Source: Pedobacter nutrimenti
GTDB lineage: Bacteria; Bacteroidota; Bacteroidia; Sphingobacteriales; Sphingobacteriaceae
Direction of reading: 5' to 3'
DNA: 64,000 nucleotides
NCBI RefSeq assembly: GCF_003208655.1
Contig: NZ_QKLU01000008.1
Location: 186,001-250,000 of the forward strand
In this document: positions 33,055 to 41,817 of the stretch, piece by piece
How the letters are laid out: every line of letters starts with the position of its first letter
Numbering within the stretch: position 1 is the stretch's first letter
Notes under the pieces: generated by a model
What the model was told of the DNA's origin: nothing
Seen by the model: the letters and a program-made list of their open reading frames with translations, nothing else
The model's database searches: none
Translations under genes and position numbers: made by a program

Positions 33055-33616
33055 ATGTATAAAATTAAAAATACATTTTTTTTGACGGCCTTTGTGTTTT
33101 TGATCTCTTGCCAAGCCAATGGGGTTAAGGAGGTCACATTTATACAAAAACGAAATATAGAGGAAAAAGCTATACTTACGAATTATTTGAGTAATGAAGT
33201 TAAGAATGATTCGATTGTACTTTTATCGCGCCCATATATATTTATGGATGGAAGATGTTTAAACGATGTCGTCAAGGATTTACCTGAGAAGGATTTTACG
33301 GCTGAAGAACTTTTATCCCACTCAGCTAAAGATACAACATCATGGTCCGAGGGATCGATGTCCAAGGTGAAGATATTATCGGCTAAGGGTTTGCCTGTTA
33401 AGTACGAAGCCGAAAAATGGCTTAAAATATATGCTAAAATTGGTGGTGGCTTTTTCACCTTTTCCCATGTTTTATTCAGTAAAAATTTTGACTATGCTAT
33501 TTTTTTATACTGATTTCAATTGTGGAAATCTATGTGGCCAGGATAGAACGGTTTTGTATCAGAAAGTTGGTAAACATTGGGTCTTAAAAAAAAGCTATTG
33601 TACAGGCGTATACTAA
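33055..33616 (+). pseudogene. lipoprotein gene with a frameshift in a T7 run
   Basis: The first frame (ATG 33055) gives 152 residues: a lipoprotein signal (lipobox LISC, Cys19) and a soluble domain ending SKNFDYAIFLY, stop at 33513. The reading then continues in another frame as YTDFNCGNLCGQDRTVLYQK and GKHWVLKKSYC, ending at 33616. Removing one T from the run of seven at about 33500 joins the two into one protein of about 186 residues with FYTDFNCGNLCG, which reads as a sensible C-terminal domain of small secreted Bacteroidota proteins. The gene is either a recent pseudogene, phase-variable, or carries a sequencing error. Function is not recognised. Confidence 0.65.
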
Positions 33617-33702
33617 TGAGTGTTTAAGACTAATGAATAAAATAGTGACCGAGAATCATCGGCCATAAACACCCTATTTATTCTTTAAAAATAGCTATGT
33701 CG

Positions 33703-33746
33703 TAACTAGGTGTTAACAGGGTGGTAACAGGGTGATAACAGGGTCA
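33703..33746 (+). repeat. four 11-bp direct repeats, helically phased
   Basis: Four back-to-back 11-bp units with consensus TAACAGGGTGn: 33703-33713 (TAACTAGGTGT), 33714-33724, 33725-33735 and 33736-33746 (TAACAGGGTCA). The last three are nearly identical and the first is diverged. One unit is about one helical turn, so a protein could bind all four from one side. They lie in a 250-bp non-coding gap, 120 bp before the DUF6266-type gene, followed by a very AT-rich stretch. Confidence 0.75.
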
Positions 33747-33866
33747 ATCATATAGTTTTTATATAATTATTATACAATAACTACATAATTTTTATTAACT
33801 TAGTGTAAGTTGATCTTAAAAGATTAATTAGACCCCGGCCGGACTTGAAATTTAAAACTTAATGTC

Positions 33867-34508
33867 ATGGCAAAAATCAAAAATGGAATACTGGGCGGCT
33901 TCAGTGGAAAAGTCGGTACAGTAGTAGGGTATAACTTATACGGAGAGGACCACGTTCGGGGCCTGCCTAAAAAGAAAAGGTATACTGCTGCGGAAAAACA
34001 CAACCAAAAAAAATTCAAATTTGTTCAGGCTCACCTGAAACCCTTAAAGCCGCTTTTAAAAGTGGGCTTTAAAAATTATTTTACCAAAACAGGCGGTTAT
34101 AGAGCAGCGGTGGCTTATACCCGGAAAATTGCCTTTATGGAAGATGATGCCGGGTTTTATATTGATCCGGCCCTGTTTAAAATCAGTGGGGGTCAACTGG
34201 AAGGATTAAAAGACCCTGCAGTTAAATTCGAAAAGCCAGGCCAGCTGCTGTTTACCTGGAATACGGCTGCGATTACTTACCGGCCTGCGGAATCTGACCA
34301 GGTGATGGTGCTGGTGTATGATACGGAACGCAAAAAAGAAATCACCCGGATTTTTGACGGGGCTTTCCGTAAAGATGGTGTTTTAAAGGTATCGGTCCCT
34401 GCAAAATTTAAAGGAAAAACGGCAGAAGTCTATGTTGCTGTGGTGGCTGCCGATAGAGGCTCGCAATCTGACAGTCAGTATTTAGGTCAGATAACCATTC
34501 CAAAATAA
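33867..34508 (+). CDS. DUF6266-type protein, unknown function
   Basis: 213 residues with no signal peptide or membrane helix. The N-terminus MAKIKNGILGGFSGKVGTVV, then GYNLYGEDHVRGLPKKK, is the mark of a family (DUF6266) that I know as frequent and multi-copy in Pedobacter and relatives. The first 80 residues are strongly basic (KKKRYTAAEKHNQKKFKFV). The C-terminal half (about 110-213) looks like an Ig-like beta fold (QLLFTWNTAAITYRPAESDQ, TAEVYVAVVAADRG). No function is known to me. It sits downstream of the 11-bp repeats, outside the starch locus but just before its regulator. Confidence 0.8.
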   Translation: MAKIKNGILGGFSGKVGTVVGYNLYGEDHVRGLPKKKRYTAAEKHNQKKFKFVQAHLKPLKPLLKVGFKNYFTKTGGYRAAVAYTRKIAFMEDDAGFYIDPALFKISGGQLEGLKDPAVKFEKPGQLLFTWNTAAITYRPAESDQVMVLVYDTERKKEITRIFDGAFRKDGVLKVSVPAKFKGKTAEVYVAVVAADRGSQSDSQYLGQITIPK

Positions 34509-34594
34509 AGCATATATTATTTTTTGAACAGGAGCTAACTTTTCCCCTATATTTACTTTTAAATACAAGCTGTAATGGCTGGGAGAGATCGCGA

Positions 34595-35611
34595 ATGCAC
34601 AATATTAATATAAAAGAACTGGCTAAAGCCCTGGATTTATCGACCTCAACGGTTTCCAGGGCTTTTCGGGACAACAGTGACATCAGTAAAGAAACCAAGG
34701 AAAGGATACTGGCCAAAGCCAAAGAGCTGAATTACCAGCCGAACCATTATGCCAGTAACCTGCGGGAGCAGCGCAGTAAAACCATTGCGGTAATTGTTCC
34801 CGAGCTGGCCAATAACTTTTTCTCACAAGCCATTCATGGCATAGAACGGATTGCCCGTGAAAAAGGTTATCATATTCTGATTTATGCCACAGAAGATGAT
34901 TACGAGAAAGAGGTTTCTTTTATCCATCACTTGCACAACGGCCGGGCCGATGGTATCATTATGTCGGTTTCAGGGGAGGCGAATGACCATAACTATTTAA
35001 ACGAACTGGCAAATAAGCGTTTGCCCCTGGTGTTTTTTGACCGGGTGTATGAAGACATTATTACCCCGCGGGTCATCACCAATGACTATGCAAGCAGTTT
35101 CTCTGCAGCGGAGCACCTCATTAAACAAGGTTGTACACGCATTGCTTACCTGGTGATCAACAAAAACCTGTCCATCGGAAAGACCAGGATGCAGGGCTAT
35201 ATTGATGCACTGGCCAAATACCAGATCCCCTTTGATGACCAGCTGGTGATCGATTGCAGCAACAGTTATAAAAAAAACCACAGCATCCTGAAAAAGATGC
35301 TGCGCGAAATTCAGCCCGATGGCGTATTTACCTCGGTAGAGCGTTTGGCCTTTGCTACTTATTATGCCTGTTATGATCTTGAAATACAGGTACCAAAAGA
35401 CCTTAAGGTCATCGGTTTTTCCAGTCTGGAGATCGCCCCGCTGCTCAACCCTTCCTTAACAACCATCACCCAACCGGCAACTGAAATTGGTGTGGAAGCC
35501 GCCCGACTTTTGTTTAAAATGTTGGAAGATCCTTCATCGGTTGATGTCAATAAAAAAGTAGTGCTGGACTCTAAATTGATCAAAAGAAAATCGACCGAAA
35601 AAACAGCTTAA
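34595..35611 (+). CDS. LacI-family regulator of the starch/maltodextrin locus
   Basis: 338 residues. The N-terminal LacI helix-turn-helix reads NIKELAKALDLSTSTVSRAF, followed by the hinge helix (NYQPNHYASNLREQRSK). The periplasmic-binding-like effector domain covers about 62-330 (TIAVIVPELANNFFSQAIHG, LPLVFFDRVYED, NDYASSFSAAEHLI, and ITQPATEIGVEAARLL). By position it should control the susC-to-amylase genes that begin 434 bp downstream in the same direction. A maltodextrin or maltose effector is likely by analogy. The candidate operator lies at 35697-35760. Confidence 0.93.
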   Translation: MHNINIKELAKALDLSTSTVSRAFRDNSDISKETKERILAKAKELNYQPNHYASNLREQRSKTIAVIVPELANNFFSQAIHGIERIAREKGYHILIYATEDDYEKEVSFIHHLHNGRADGIIMSVSGEANDHNYLNELANKRLPLVFFDRVYEDIITPRVITNDYASSFSAAEHLIKQGCTRIAYLVINKNLSIGKTRMQGYIDALAKYQIPFDDQLVIDCSNSYKKNHSILKKMLREIQPDGVFTSVERLAFATYYACYDLEIQVPKDLKVIGFSSLEIAPLLNPSLTTITQPATEIGVEAARLLFKMLEDPSSVDVNKKVVLDSKLIKRKSTEKTA

Positions 35612-36044
35612 AAACTGCTCTTTTTTTTGCCTGTAAATCGCCTGTTTTGATTAAGTTTTTTTGAAGTTTTTGTTAAAACGCGCAGAATTTCGCTTGCGTT
35701 CCCGGACTTGGGCATCAAAAAATGTTGATAATTACGGGAACGTTCCCGGTATCGTTCCCGAAAAAACATTCAAAAAACACTTAGTGTATAAAAAACACTT
35801 TTTATTTGGTTTTTTGTTTGTAATAAATTGATTTACAATGATTAATGTTTGTTTTGTTTAATTTTTCAAAAAATGAGTTTGCAAATTTTTTTGCTTTTTT
35901 AAGGGCTTTGGAGATATAAAATATGGTGTTAAAAAAAAATATGATATAAAATTTTGAATTATCGGTGTCAAATGTAAATTTACCCTAAGTGTTAAACACT
36001 CTGATCGTTAACCAAATATTTACACCTAAAAACGAGTTCAAAAT
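35612..36044 (+). promoter_or_regulatory. 434-bp AT-rich control region between the regulator and susC
   Basis: No gene fits here. It holds the candidate operator at 35697-35760. Two small palindromes are built on the same half, ACACTTAGTGT (35777-35787) and AGTGTTAAACACT (35988-36000), and long T- and A-rich tracts lie between them. I find no full TTTG-spacer-TAnnTTTG promoter in it, which would fit an activator-dependent or unusual promoter. The two AGTGT/ACACT palindromes may be a second regulator site. Confidence 0.5.
35697..35760 (+). promoter_or_regulatory. candidate LacI-family operator cluster upstream of susC
   Basis: A perfect 14-bp palindrome CGGGAACGTTCCCG at 35735-35748, with two further copies of its half-site CGTTCCCG at 35697-35704 and 35753-35760. 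LacI-family operators are typically palindromes of this size with a central CG. It lies between the LacI-type gene and susC, about 285 bp before susC. Confidence 0.75.
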
Positions 36045-39000
36045 ATGAAAGTATTTTACCTAATGAGGCATTGTCTTTTTGTGCTTTTAGCCTTATCAGC
36101 ACTAACTGCAAATGCACAAACCGGTTCCCTCACCGGAAAAGTATTGGACGAGACGGGACAACCATTGCCCGGCGCGTCGGTACAGATCAAAAGTATCGGA
36201 AAAAGTACCATCACCGATGTGGGCGGCAATTATAAATTAACTGGTCTGAACAATGGACAGTTTACCGTAGTGGCAAGCTTTATTGGTTACAAGTCCGTTG
36301 AACGAAGTGTTGCGGTAAAAGGAGCAAGTACAGCTAATTTTGATTTGAAACCCGATGACCAGAGCCTGAACGAGGTGGTGGTCGTAGGTTATGGTACACA
36401 GACCAGAAGGGAAGTGACCGGATCTATTGCCAGGGTTTCAGGAGATAAGATCGCCGCTTTGCCAACACCAAGCTTCGAAGCCAGTCTGCAGGGACGTGCA
36501 CCAGGTGTGCAGGTAACACAAGGTAGTGGTTTGGCTGGGAGTGGTTCGGTGATCCGGGTGCGCGGTATCGGTTCGATCAGTGCAGGTGGTGACCCGCTTT
36601 ATGTTGTCGATGGTATTCCAATTACTTCGGACCCTTTTATCAGTGGCAACAGGGGCGGGATGAACCAGAACCCTTTGGCAACCATTAATGCCGAAGATAT
36701 TGAGTCTATAGATATTTTAAAAGATGCAGGTGCTGCAGGTATTTATGGTTCCCGTGGTGCAAACGGTGTCATTTTGATTACCACCAAAAGAGGTAAATCC
36801 GGAAGTCCTGTGGTTAATTTTTCCACTAAATACGGTTTAAGCACTTATGCCACCAAACCAAAATTTGTAAACGGATCGGAATGGCTGGCTTTAAGACAGG
36901 AAGCCTGGACCAATGATGGCCATACCGGTTTGGCGACTTTGCCTCAGGGCATTACCTGGGACCAGGCCCGTCAGACCAATACCAACTGGTTTGACCTGGT
37001 GACCCGTACCGGAAAATATAATGAACAAAACCTCTCTCTGAGCCAGGGTACAGAAAAACTCAAAACATACATCAGTGTGAACCATGATGACAATCAGAGT
37101 TTTCTGAAAGGAAATTCTTATGAAAAATATGGCTTCAGGACCAATGTTGATGTTAAACCAACAGATTATTTCAGTGCAAGTGTAAACTTAGGCTATAGTA
37201 AAGGAACCAATCAACGGGTGAATGCCGCATGGGACGGTGGTATCGGAGACGCGATGTCTACTGCTTTGCCCATTTACCCGGTATTTAATGCCGATGGCAC
37301 TTACTGGGCCAATGGTGCGAACCCTGCAAGGTCAATCAATTATGTAGACTGGAAAGCAGTTGACCAGCGTTTGCTTGCTGGTTTGACCGTGGAATTGAAA
37401 CCTTTTAAAAATTTTAGTGTAAAGGGTATTGCGAATATCGATCATTTGGACCTTACTGAAGATCAGTTCAGGCCTAAAGAGCTGACCGGTAATGCCAGAG
37501 GGTATGCAAACCGCTGGCTCAATCAGCAGATCAATAATAACTTTACCGGTACAGCAACTTATGACCTTAACTTCTCCGATAAAAGTAAACTGAGCTTTTT
37601 GGCAGGTATAGAGACCCAAAGTTCCGAACTGAACGGTTATCCAAATGGAATTTACGGAGATGCCGATGGTCCCTATTCCAAAAACCAGGATGCCATGTAT
37701 CTTCAGATGCAGCAAATGGGTTCAAATTTGTATTACGTAAATGGCGCAAACCGGACGACATTTGCCAGTTTATTTGCCAGGGCAACGTATTCTTATGCCA
37801 ACAAATACACTGTTCAGGCTTTAATGCGCCGGGATGGCTCTTCTAAATTTGGTCCGAACCATAAGTATGGTAATTTTCCGGCAGTTTCTGCTGGCTGGAC
37901 CCTAAGTCAGGAAAACTTCCTGAAAGACAGTAAAGTTGTCAATTATTTGAAGTTAAGGGGAAGTTATGGTATTACCGGTAACGCCAATATCCCTCCGGGA
38001 GAATATTATGCCAAATTCGGAAACAGCGGCTCTTATAACGGACAACCGGTTGTAACACCTCAGAATGTGGAGAATCCAAACCTGCAATGGGAGCAGTTAA
38101 AAAGTATTGATGCTGCTGTTGAATTTGGATTTTTAAACAACCGCATCTCCGGAGAGTTTGCTTATTATAACAAAAAGACTTCCAAAGTTTTAATTAGTGG
38201 TGGTATTTCTCCTTCTACCGGCTTCCTGGCTGCTTTTCAGAACGTAGGTGAAATTTTAAATGAAGGATTGGAGCTGAGCTTAAATACCATCAATATTCAA
38301 AGTAAAAATTTCAAATGGACAACCAATTTTAACATTTCAAAAAACTACAATAAAGTACTTAGCATTGGCAATTTAAGTTCGGATGGTATTCTTGGTGCAA
38401 CCAATGATACCCGTATTATTGTGGGAAAACCAGTGGGTACCAATTACCTGGTGCGTTATGTTGGGGTAGATCCGGCTGATGGTCTTCCGATCTGGCTGGA
38501 TAAGAATGGTTATCAAACCAAAACTTTCTCCCTGGACAATAGAGTCGCCGTAGGTCAGGTCATGCCGGATTATGTAGGCGGTTTAACCAATACTTTTTCT
38601 TTTAAAGGATTTGAATTGACTTCTTTGTTCACTTTTGCTTTGGGTGGCAATATTTATGACGGTTCTGCAAAACGCCAATTGGGTGTGGTCACAGATTGGA
38701 ACATCAGAACAGATATTTCTGACCGCTGGCAGAAACCTGGCGACATTGCCCGCTTTCCACGTTTAACCATGACTCCGGGAACCTATCCTGGCTTATCTAG
38801 TGAATGGCAGTACAATTCGACCATGTTCCTCTATGATGCTTCGTTTATGCGTTTAAGGGAGCTGACCCTGGCTTACCGCTTTCCTGCGGCATTTGCCAAA
38901 AAACTGGGCATGAACAATACCCGCGTTTTTGTAACCGGAATGAACCTGCTGACCTTTAGTAAATATCCTGGTGGTGATCCGGAAATTGCCCGTGATTTTG

Positions 39001-39095
39001 AAAATCCTCAGGATAGGAACATGAGCCCGAATGTGATGTATTTAACAACACCACAGCAAAAATCGGTCACCTTTGGCCTTTCCACCTCATTTTAG
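36045..39095 (+). CDS. SusC/RagA-type TonB-dependent outer-membrane receptor for starch oligosaccharides
   Basis: 1016 residues. Residues 1-24 are a signal peptide (ending LTANAQ). A carboxypeptidase-regulatory-like beta-sandwich follows (about 28-105, GKVLDETGQPLPGASVQIKS), then the SusC-type linker LNEVVVVGYGTQTRREVTGS. The TonB plug carries APGVQVTQGSGLAGSGSVIR and DPLYVVDGIPI. The 22-strand barrel fills the rest, with the last strand ending FGLSTSF. It imports oligosaccharides using TonB energy, with the SusD partner as its lid. It is followed by susD after 32 nt, and together they head the locus. Confidence 0.95.
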   Translation: MKVFYLMRHCLFVLLALSALTANAQTGSLTGKVLDETGQPLPGASVQIKSIGKSTITDVGGNYKLTGLNNGQFTVVASFIGYKSVERSVAVKGASTANFDLKPDDQSLNEVVVVGYGTQTRREVTGSIARVSGDKIAALPTPSFEASLQGRAPGVQVTQGSGLAGSGSVIRVRGIGSISAGGDPLYVVDGIPITSDPFISGNRGGMNQNPLATINAEDIESIDILKDAGAAGIYGSRGANGVILITTKRGKSGSPVVNFSTKYGLSTYATKPKFVNGSEWLALRQEAWTNDGHTGLATLPQGITWDQARQTNTNWFDLVTRTGKYNEQNLSLSQGTEKLKTYISVNHDDNQSFLKGNSYEKYGFRTNVDVKPTDYFSASVNLGYSKGTNQRVNAAWDGGIGDAMSTALPIYPVFNADGTYWANGANPARSINYVDWKAVDQRLLAGLTVELKPFKNFSVKGIANIDHLDLTEDQFRPKELTGNARGYANRWLNQQINNNFTGTATYDLNFSDKSKLSFLAGIETQSSELNGYPNGIYGDADGPYSKNQDAMYLQMQQMGSNLYYVNGANRTTFASLFARATYSYANKYTVQALMRRDGSSKFGPNHKYGNFPAVSAGWTLSQENFLKDSKVVNYLKLRGSYGITGNANIPPGEYYAKFGNSGSYNGQPVVTPQNVENPNLQWEQLKSIDAAVEFGFLNNRISGEFAYYNKKTSKVLISGGISPSTGFLAAFQNVGEILNEGLELSLNTINIQSKNFKWTTNFNISKNYNKVLSIGNLSSDGILGATNDTRIIVGKPVGTNYLVRYVGVDPADGLPIWLDKNGYQTKTFSLDNRVAVGQVMPDYVGGLTNTFSFKGFELTSLFTFALGGNIYDGSAKRQLGVVTDWNIRTDISDRWQKPGDIARFPRLTMTPGTYPGLSSEWQYNSTMFLYDASFMRLRELTLAYRFPAAFAKKLGMNNTRVFVTGMNLLTFSKYPGGDPEIARDFENPQDRNMSPNVMYLTTPQQKSVTFGLSTSF

Positions 39096-39127
39096 TCTGT
39101 TCAGTTATGTCAATAAAAATATTTAAA

Positions 39128-40495
39128 ATGAAAAGTAACATCAAAATATTTACAGGAGGAGTTTTATGCCTTCTGGTACTTGCAGGTTTTGCAGGGTGTA
39201 AGAAATTTTTAGATGCCCCACCCCTAAATACAGTGACCAAGGCAGAAGCTTTGAAAGATGAAGCAGGTGTAGTGGCGGTCATGAACGGGGCTTACCAGAT
39301 TATGAACGGGAGCATTCTTGGGGGTAAATACCAGGTGTTTGCCGAATTGATGGCCGACAACATTGACGGGACGACACTGAATACTGATTTTGGAGAGATC
39401 TATAACCGTAAAACATCGATTTTCGGAGATTATAAAAAGTATTTTTACCAGGACAATTACCAGGCAAATTACAGGGCCAATACAGTCCTGGAAAACCTGG
39501 GGGTTGTTGTCAATAAAAAAGACGACCTGGAAGGACAGGCGCGTTTTGTACGTGCTTTTGCTCATTTTGTGGCAGTTCGGTTATTTGCACAGCCTTACGG
39601 TTACACACCTAATAATGATCATTTAGGCATTCCCCTGAGGTTAACAACAGAGGTTACCCCAGGGGTGAGGGCAACGGTAAAACAGGTTTACGATCAGATT
39701 ATTGCAGACCTGAAAATTGCAGAGAACAAACTGGGGGCTACCAATGGCGGATATCCGACAAAATGGGCAGCAAAAGCCCTTTTGGCAAGGGTTTATTTTT
39801 CCATGAACGACTTTACAAATGCTTATGCTTATGCCGATCAGGTGATCAGCAGCGGTCAGTTTACTTTTGAAACAGATTATTCGAAGCGTTTTTCTGAAGG
39901 ACAAAGTACAGAGGCCATTTTCCAGATGATCAATACACCTGGTGCTTATGATGCCGGTGGAGAACTTAGGAGTCAGTTCAGGTCCGACATCAATTTGCCT
40001 ACCCTGCGTTTTACCCAGCAGTTGTTTAGCAGCATCAGTTCTGGTGATGCCAGGAAGGCCTGGTTCAATAATGTGAAGTATCCTGGCCTGGTGGTGACCA
40101 CCAAGTACAACAAAGAAAGGTTCAATGTTCCTATGATTCATTTAACGGAAATGAAACTGATCCGTGCAGAGTCTGCCGCGGAGTTAAATACCAATTTAAC
40201 GGTTGCGGTAAATGACATCAATGACATTATGAACCGTGCTTACGGAGGGATCAGAACAATTCCTGCCAATTCATCGGCTTCCCTGATCAGAACAACTGTC
40301 CGTGCTGAACGCGCGATAGAAATGGTTGCCGAGGGTGACAGGTTATATGAAATTAAGCGTATTGGTGCCAGGGGCGAAAATATAGACAAACGCGGAGCGG
40401 TCTGGAATTGCCCGGGGCTGGCCCTGCAATTCCCTCAGGAAGAGATCAGCAGCAACACCAGTTTTATCCGTAACCCGGAAGGCGGCTGTAATTAA
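39128..40495 (+). CDS. SusD/RagB-type starch-binding surface lipoprotein
   Basis: 455 residues from ATG 39128; an ATG 21 nt earlier is possible but puts extra charged residues before the signal peptide. The lipoprotein signal is MKSNIKIFTGGVLCLLVLAG with lipobox FAGC; it is followed by KKFLDAPPLNTV, the common SusD opening. The helical TPR-type body includes QARFVRAFAHFVAVRLFAQP and WAAKALLARVYFSMNDFTNA. The C-terminus is FIRNPEGGCN. SusD captures oligosaccharides and hands them to SusC. It is inside the starch operon and shares its promoter. Confidence 0.95.
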   Translation: MKSNIKIFTGGVLCLLVLAGFAGCKKFLDAPPLNTVTKAEALKDEAGVVAVMNGAYQIMNGSILGGKYQVFAELMADNIDGTTLNTDFGEIYNRKTSIFGDYKKYFYQDNYQANYRANTVLENLGVVVNKKDDLEGQARFVRAFAHFVAVRLFAQPYGYTPNNDHLGIPLRLTTEVTPGVRATVKQVYDQIIADLKIAENKLGATNGGYPTKWAAKALLARVYFSMNDFTNAYAYADQVISSGQFTFETDYSKRFSEGQSTEAIFQMINTPGAYDAGGELRSQFRSDINLPTLRFTQQLFSSISSGDARKAWFNNVKYPGLVVTTKYNKERFNVPMIHLTEMKLIRAESAAELNTNLTVAVNDINDIMNRAYGGIRTIPANSSASLIRTTVRAERAIEMVAEGDRLYEIKRIGARGENIDKRGAVWNCPGLALQFPQEEISSNTSFIRNPEGGCN

Positions 40496-40519
40496 TTGTT
40501 AACCATCAGATCAAACGAA

Positions 40520-41017
40520 ATGAAAACTTTAAAATATATACTGCCGGTCATCTGCATACTCTGCTTCTGGAGTTGCAAACCGGAAAAATTTGCACCGATC
40601 ACTACAGATACCAATGTGGTGAAACAAATGCAGGGCACCTGGGCCTTAACCAGTGTCATCCAGGTGGATGAGGATGCCAGTACCAAAGGCTTTCCTTACA
40701 AACAGGTAAATATTACCAATGTGTATCCGTATAAAGACCTGGTGTTGACTTTTCTGGGCGATGCACAGGGGAATCCTTCTACCTTTTCCATTACCAATGG
40801 CAATTCACCAAAAATCACGGACCTGACCAGTGGAAACTGGACAGTAGATAATGCACAGGCACCAGTCACCATTACCCTGAAAAACGGAACAGCCCAATCG
40901 CAATTGAGTTTTGGAACCTATGTAGGATTGAAAAGCGGAAAGCTGAACATCAAAAAGGTAAAAATGGTGAATGGCAAAGCTGTTCTGAGTTATCAATATG
41001 AATTCACTAAAAAGTAA
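40520..41017 (+). CDS. lipocalin-like surface lipoprotein (DUF5004-like) of the starch locus
   Basis: 165 residues from ATG 40520. The lipoprotein signal is MKTLKYILPVICILCFWS with Cys19. The mature protein begins KPEKFAPIT and continues VVKQMQGTWALTSVIQVDED, then GNWTVDNAQAPVTITLKNG; this is a small eight-strand lipocalin-type beta barrel as in DUF5004. It probably sits on the cell surface as an accessory glycan-binding protein. It is 24 nt after susD, in the place where SusE sits in the Bacteroides thetaiotaomicron Sus. The ligand is unknown. Confidence 0.75.
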   Translation: MKTLKYILPVICILCFWSCKPEKFAPITTDTNVVKQMQGTWALTSVIQVDEDASTKGFPYKQVNITNVYPYKDLVLTFLGDAQGNPSTFSITNGNSPKITDLTSGNWTVDNAQAPVTITLKNGTAQSQLSFGTYVGLKSGKLNIKKVKMVNGKAVLSYQYEFTKK

Positions 41018-41029
41018 GGGGGAAAGATT

Positions 41030-41806
41030 ATGAAAAGATTAATATTATCAATACTGTTTTGCCTGAGCACTGCATTTGTTTTTGCACAGGGCAAGGTTAC
41101 TTTTAGCCCGGCTGCTTTCACCGCAGAAGATGAAGTCACCATTACTTTGGATGTAACAGGAACACCTTTGGCGGGTTTGGATGACATATACATATGGGCT
41201 TTCTCCAATGATGGGGTTGGCGGAGGAAAAGATGCATTGACCAATGGGCAATGGGGAAGTTCTTCTGATAAGGCCAAAATGCAGAAAACCGGGCCTAACC
41301 TTTTTACTTTTAAATTTACAGGGACCACGTTGTTTGGCCAGAGCCCTGCGGAGCTGATCAATTTTGGTTTCCTGGCCAAAACGAAAGACGGCAGCAAACA
41401 AACTCCGGATTATAAGCCTTTCAAATTTGATCCACTGGTATTTGTGCCTTCACAATTCAGGGTTTTCCCGGCAAAAATGGATTATACAGATGTGACTACA
41501 GTGTATTTTCAGCAGGACCTGGCCACAGACCAAAATCTGCAAAGGATGTACAACATTAAAGTCAACCTGACTTTTTATGATGCGGCAGGGAATGCGGTGG
41601 GAACTAAAACCGGTCTGGTAACGACTAAAGAATCGGCGGTGCTTTTTTCTTATGCTTTTATTCCGGAAAGGGTAATTACCCTGCCGGCAGGAACACAGCT
41701 GTCTAAATTTACCTATCAGTTTACCGGAAGCATTAAAGACGCGAGCGGGGCTGATGTAAGCACCTCCGGTCCGGTCACTGAAGTGGTTTATACTGTATTC
41801 AACTAA
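41030..41806 (+). CDS. exported beta-rich protein of the starch locus, unknown family
   Basis: 258 residues. Residues 1-20 are a signal peptide (MKRLILSILFCLSTAFVFAQ) with no lipobox. The first half looks like an E-set/CBM-type module: VTITLDVTGTPLAGLDDIYI, WAFSNDGVGGG, then GPNLFTFKFTGTTLFGQSPA. The second half is an Ig-like sheet (FRVFPAKMDYTDVTTVYFQQ, VITLPAGTQLSKFTYQFTG). I do not recognise the family. Aromatics such as the Trp in YIWAF could stack on glucose rings. It is 12 nt after the lipocalin-like gene and 11 nt before the SusE/F-like gene, so it clearly belongs to the operon. Confidence 0.75.
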   Translation: MKRLILSILFCLSTAFVFAQGKVTFSPAAFTAEDEVTITLDVTGTPLAGLDDIYIWAFSNDGVGGGKDALTNGQWGSSSDKAKMQKTGPNLFTFKFTGTTLFGQSPAELINFGFLAKTKDGSKQTPDYKPFKFDPLVFVPSQFRVFPAKMDYTDVTTVYFQQDLATDQNLQRMYNIKVNLTFYDAAGNAVGTKTGLVTTKESAVLFSYAFIPERVITLPAGTQLSKFTYQFTGSIKDASGADVSTSGPVTEVVYTVFN

Positions 41807-41817
41807 TTCAAAAGCAC

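Noticed and set aside
33490..33520. Programmed -1 frameshift at the T7 run
   Set aside because: A -1 slip does not lead into the frame that continues the protein; a +1 shift or loss of one T is needed, which fits an indel better.
33703..33746. CRISPR array
   Set aside because: Units are 11 bp without spacers; a CRISPR needs 24-40 bp repeats with unique spacers and cas genes, none of which are present.
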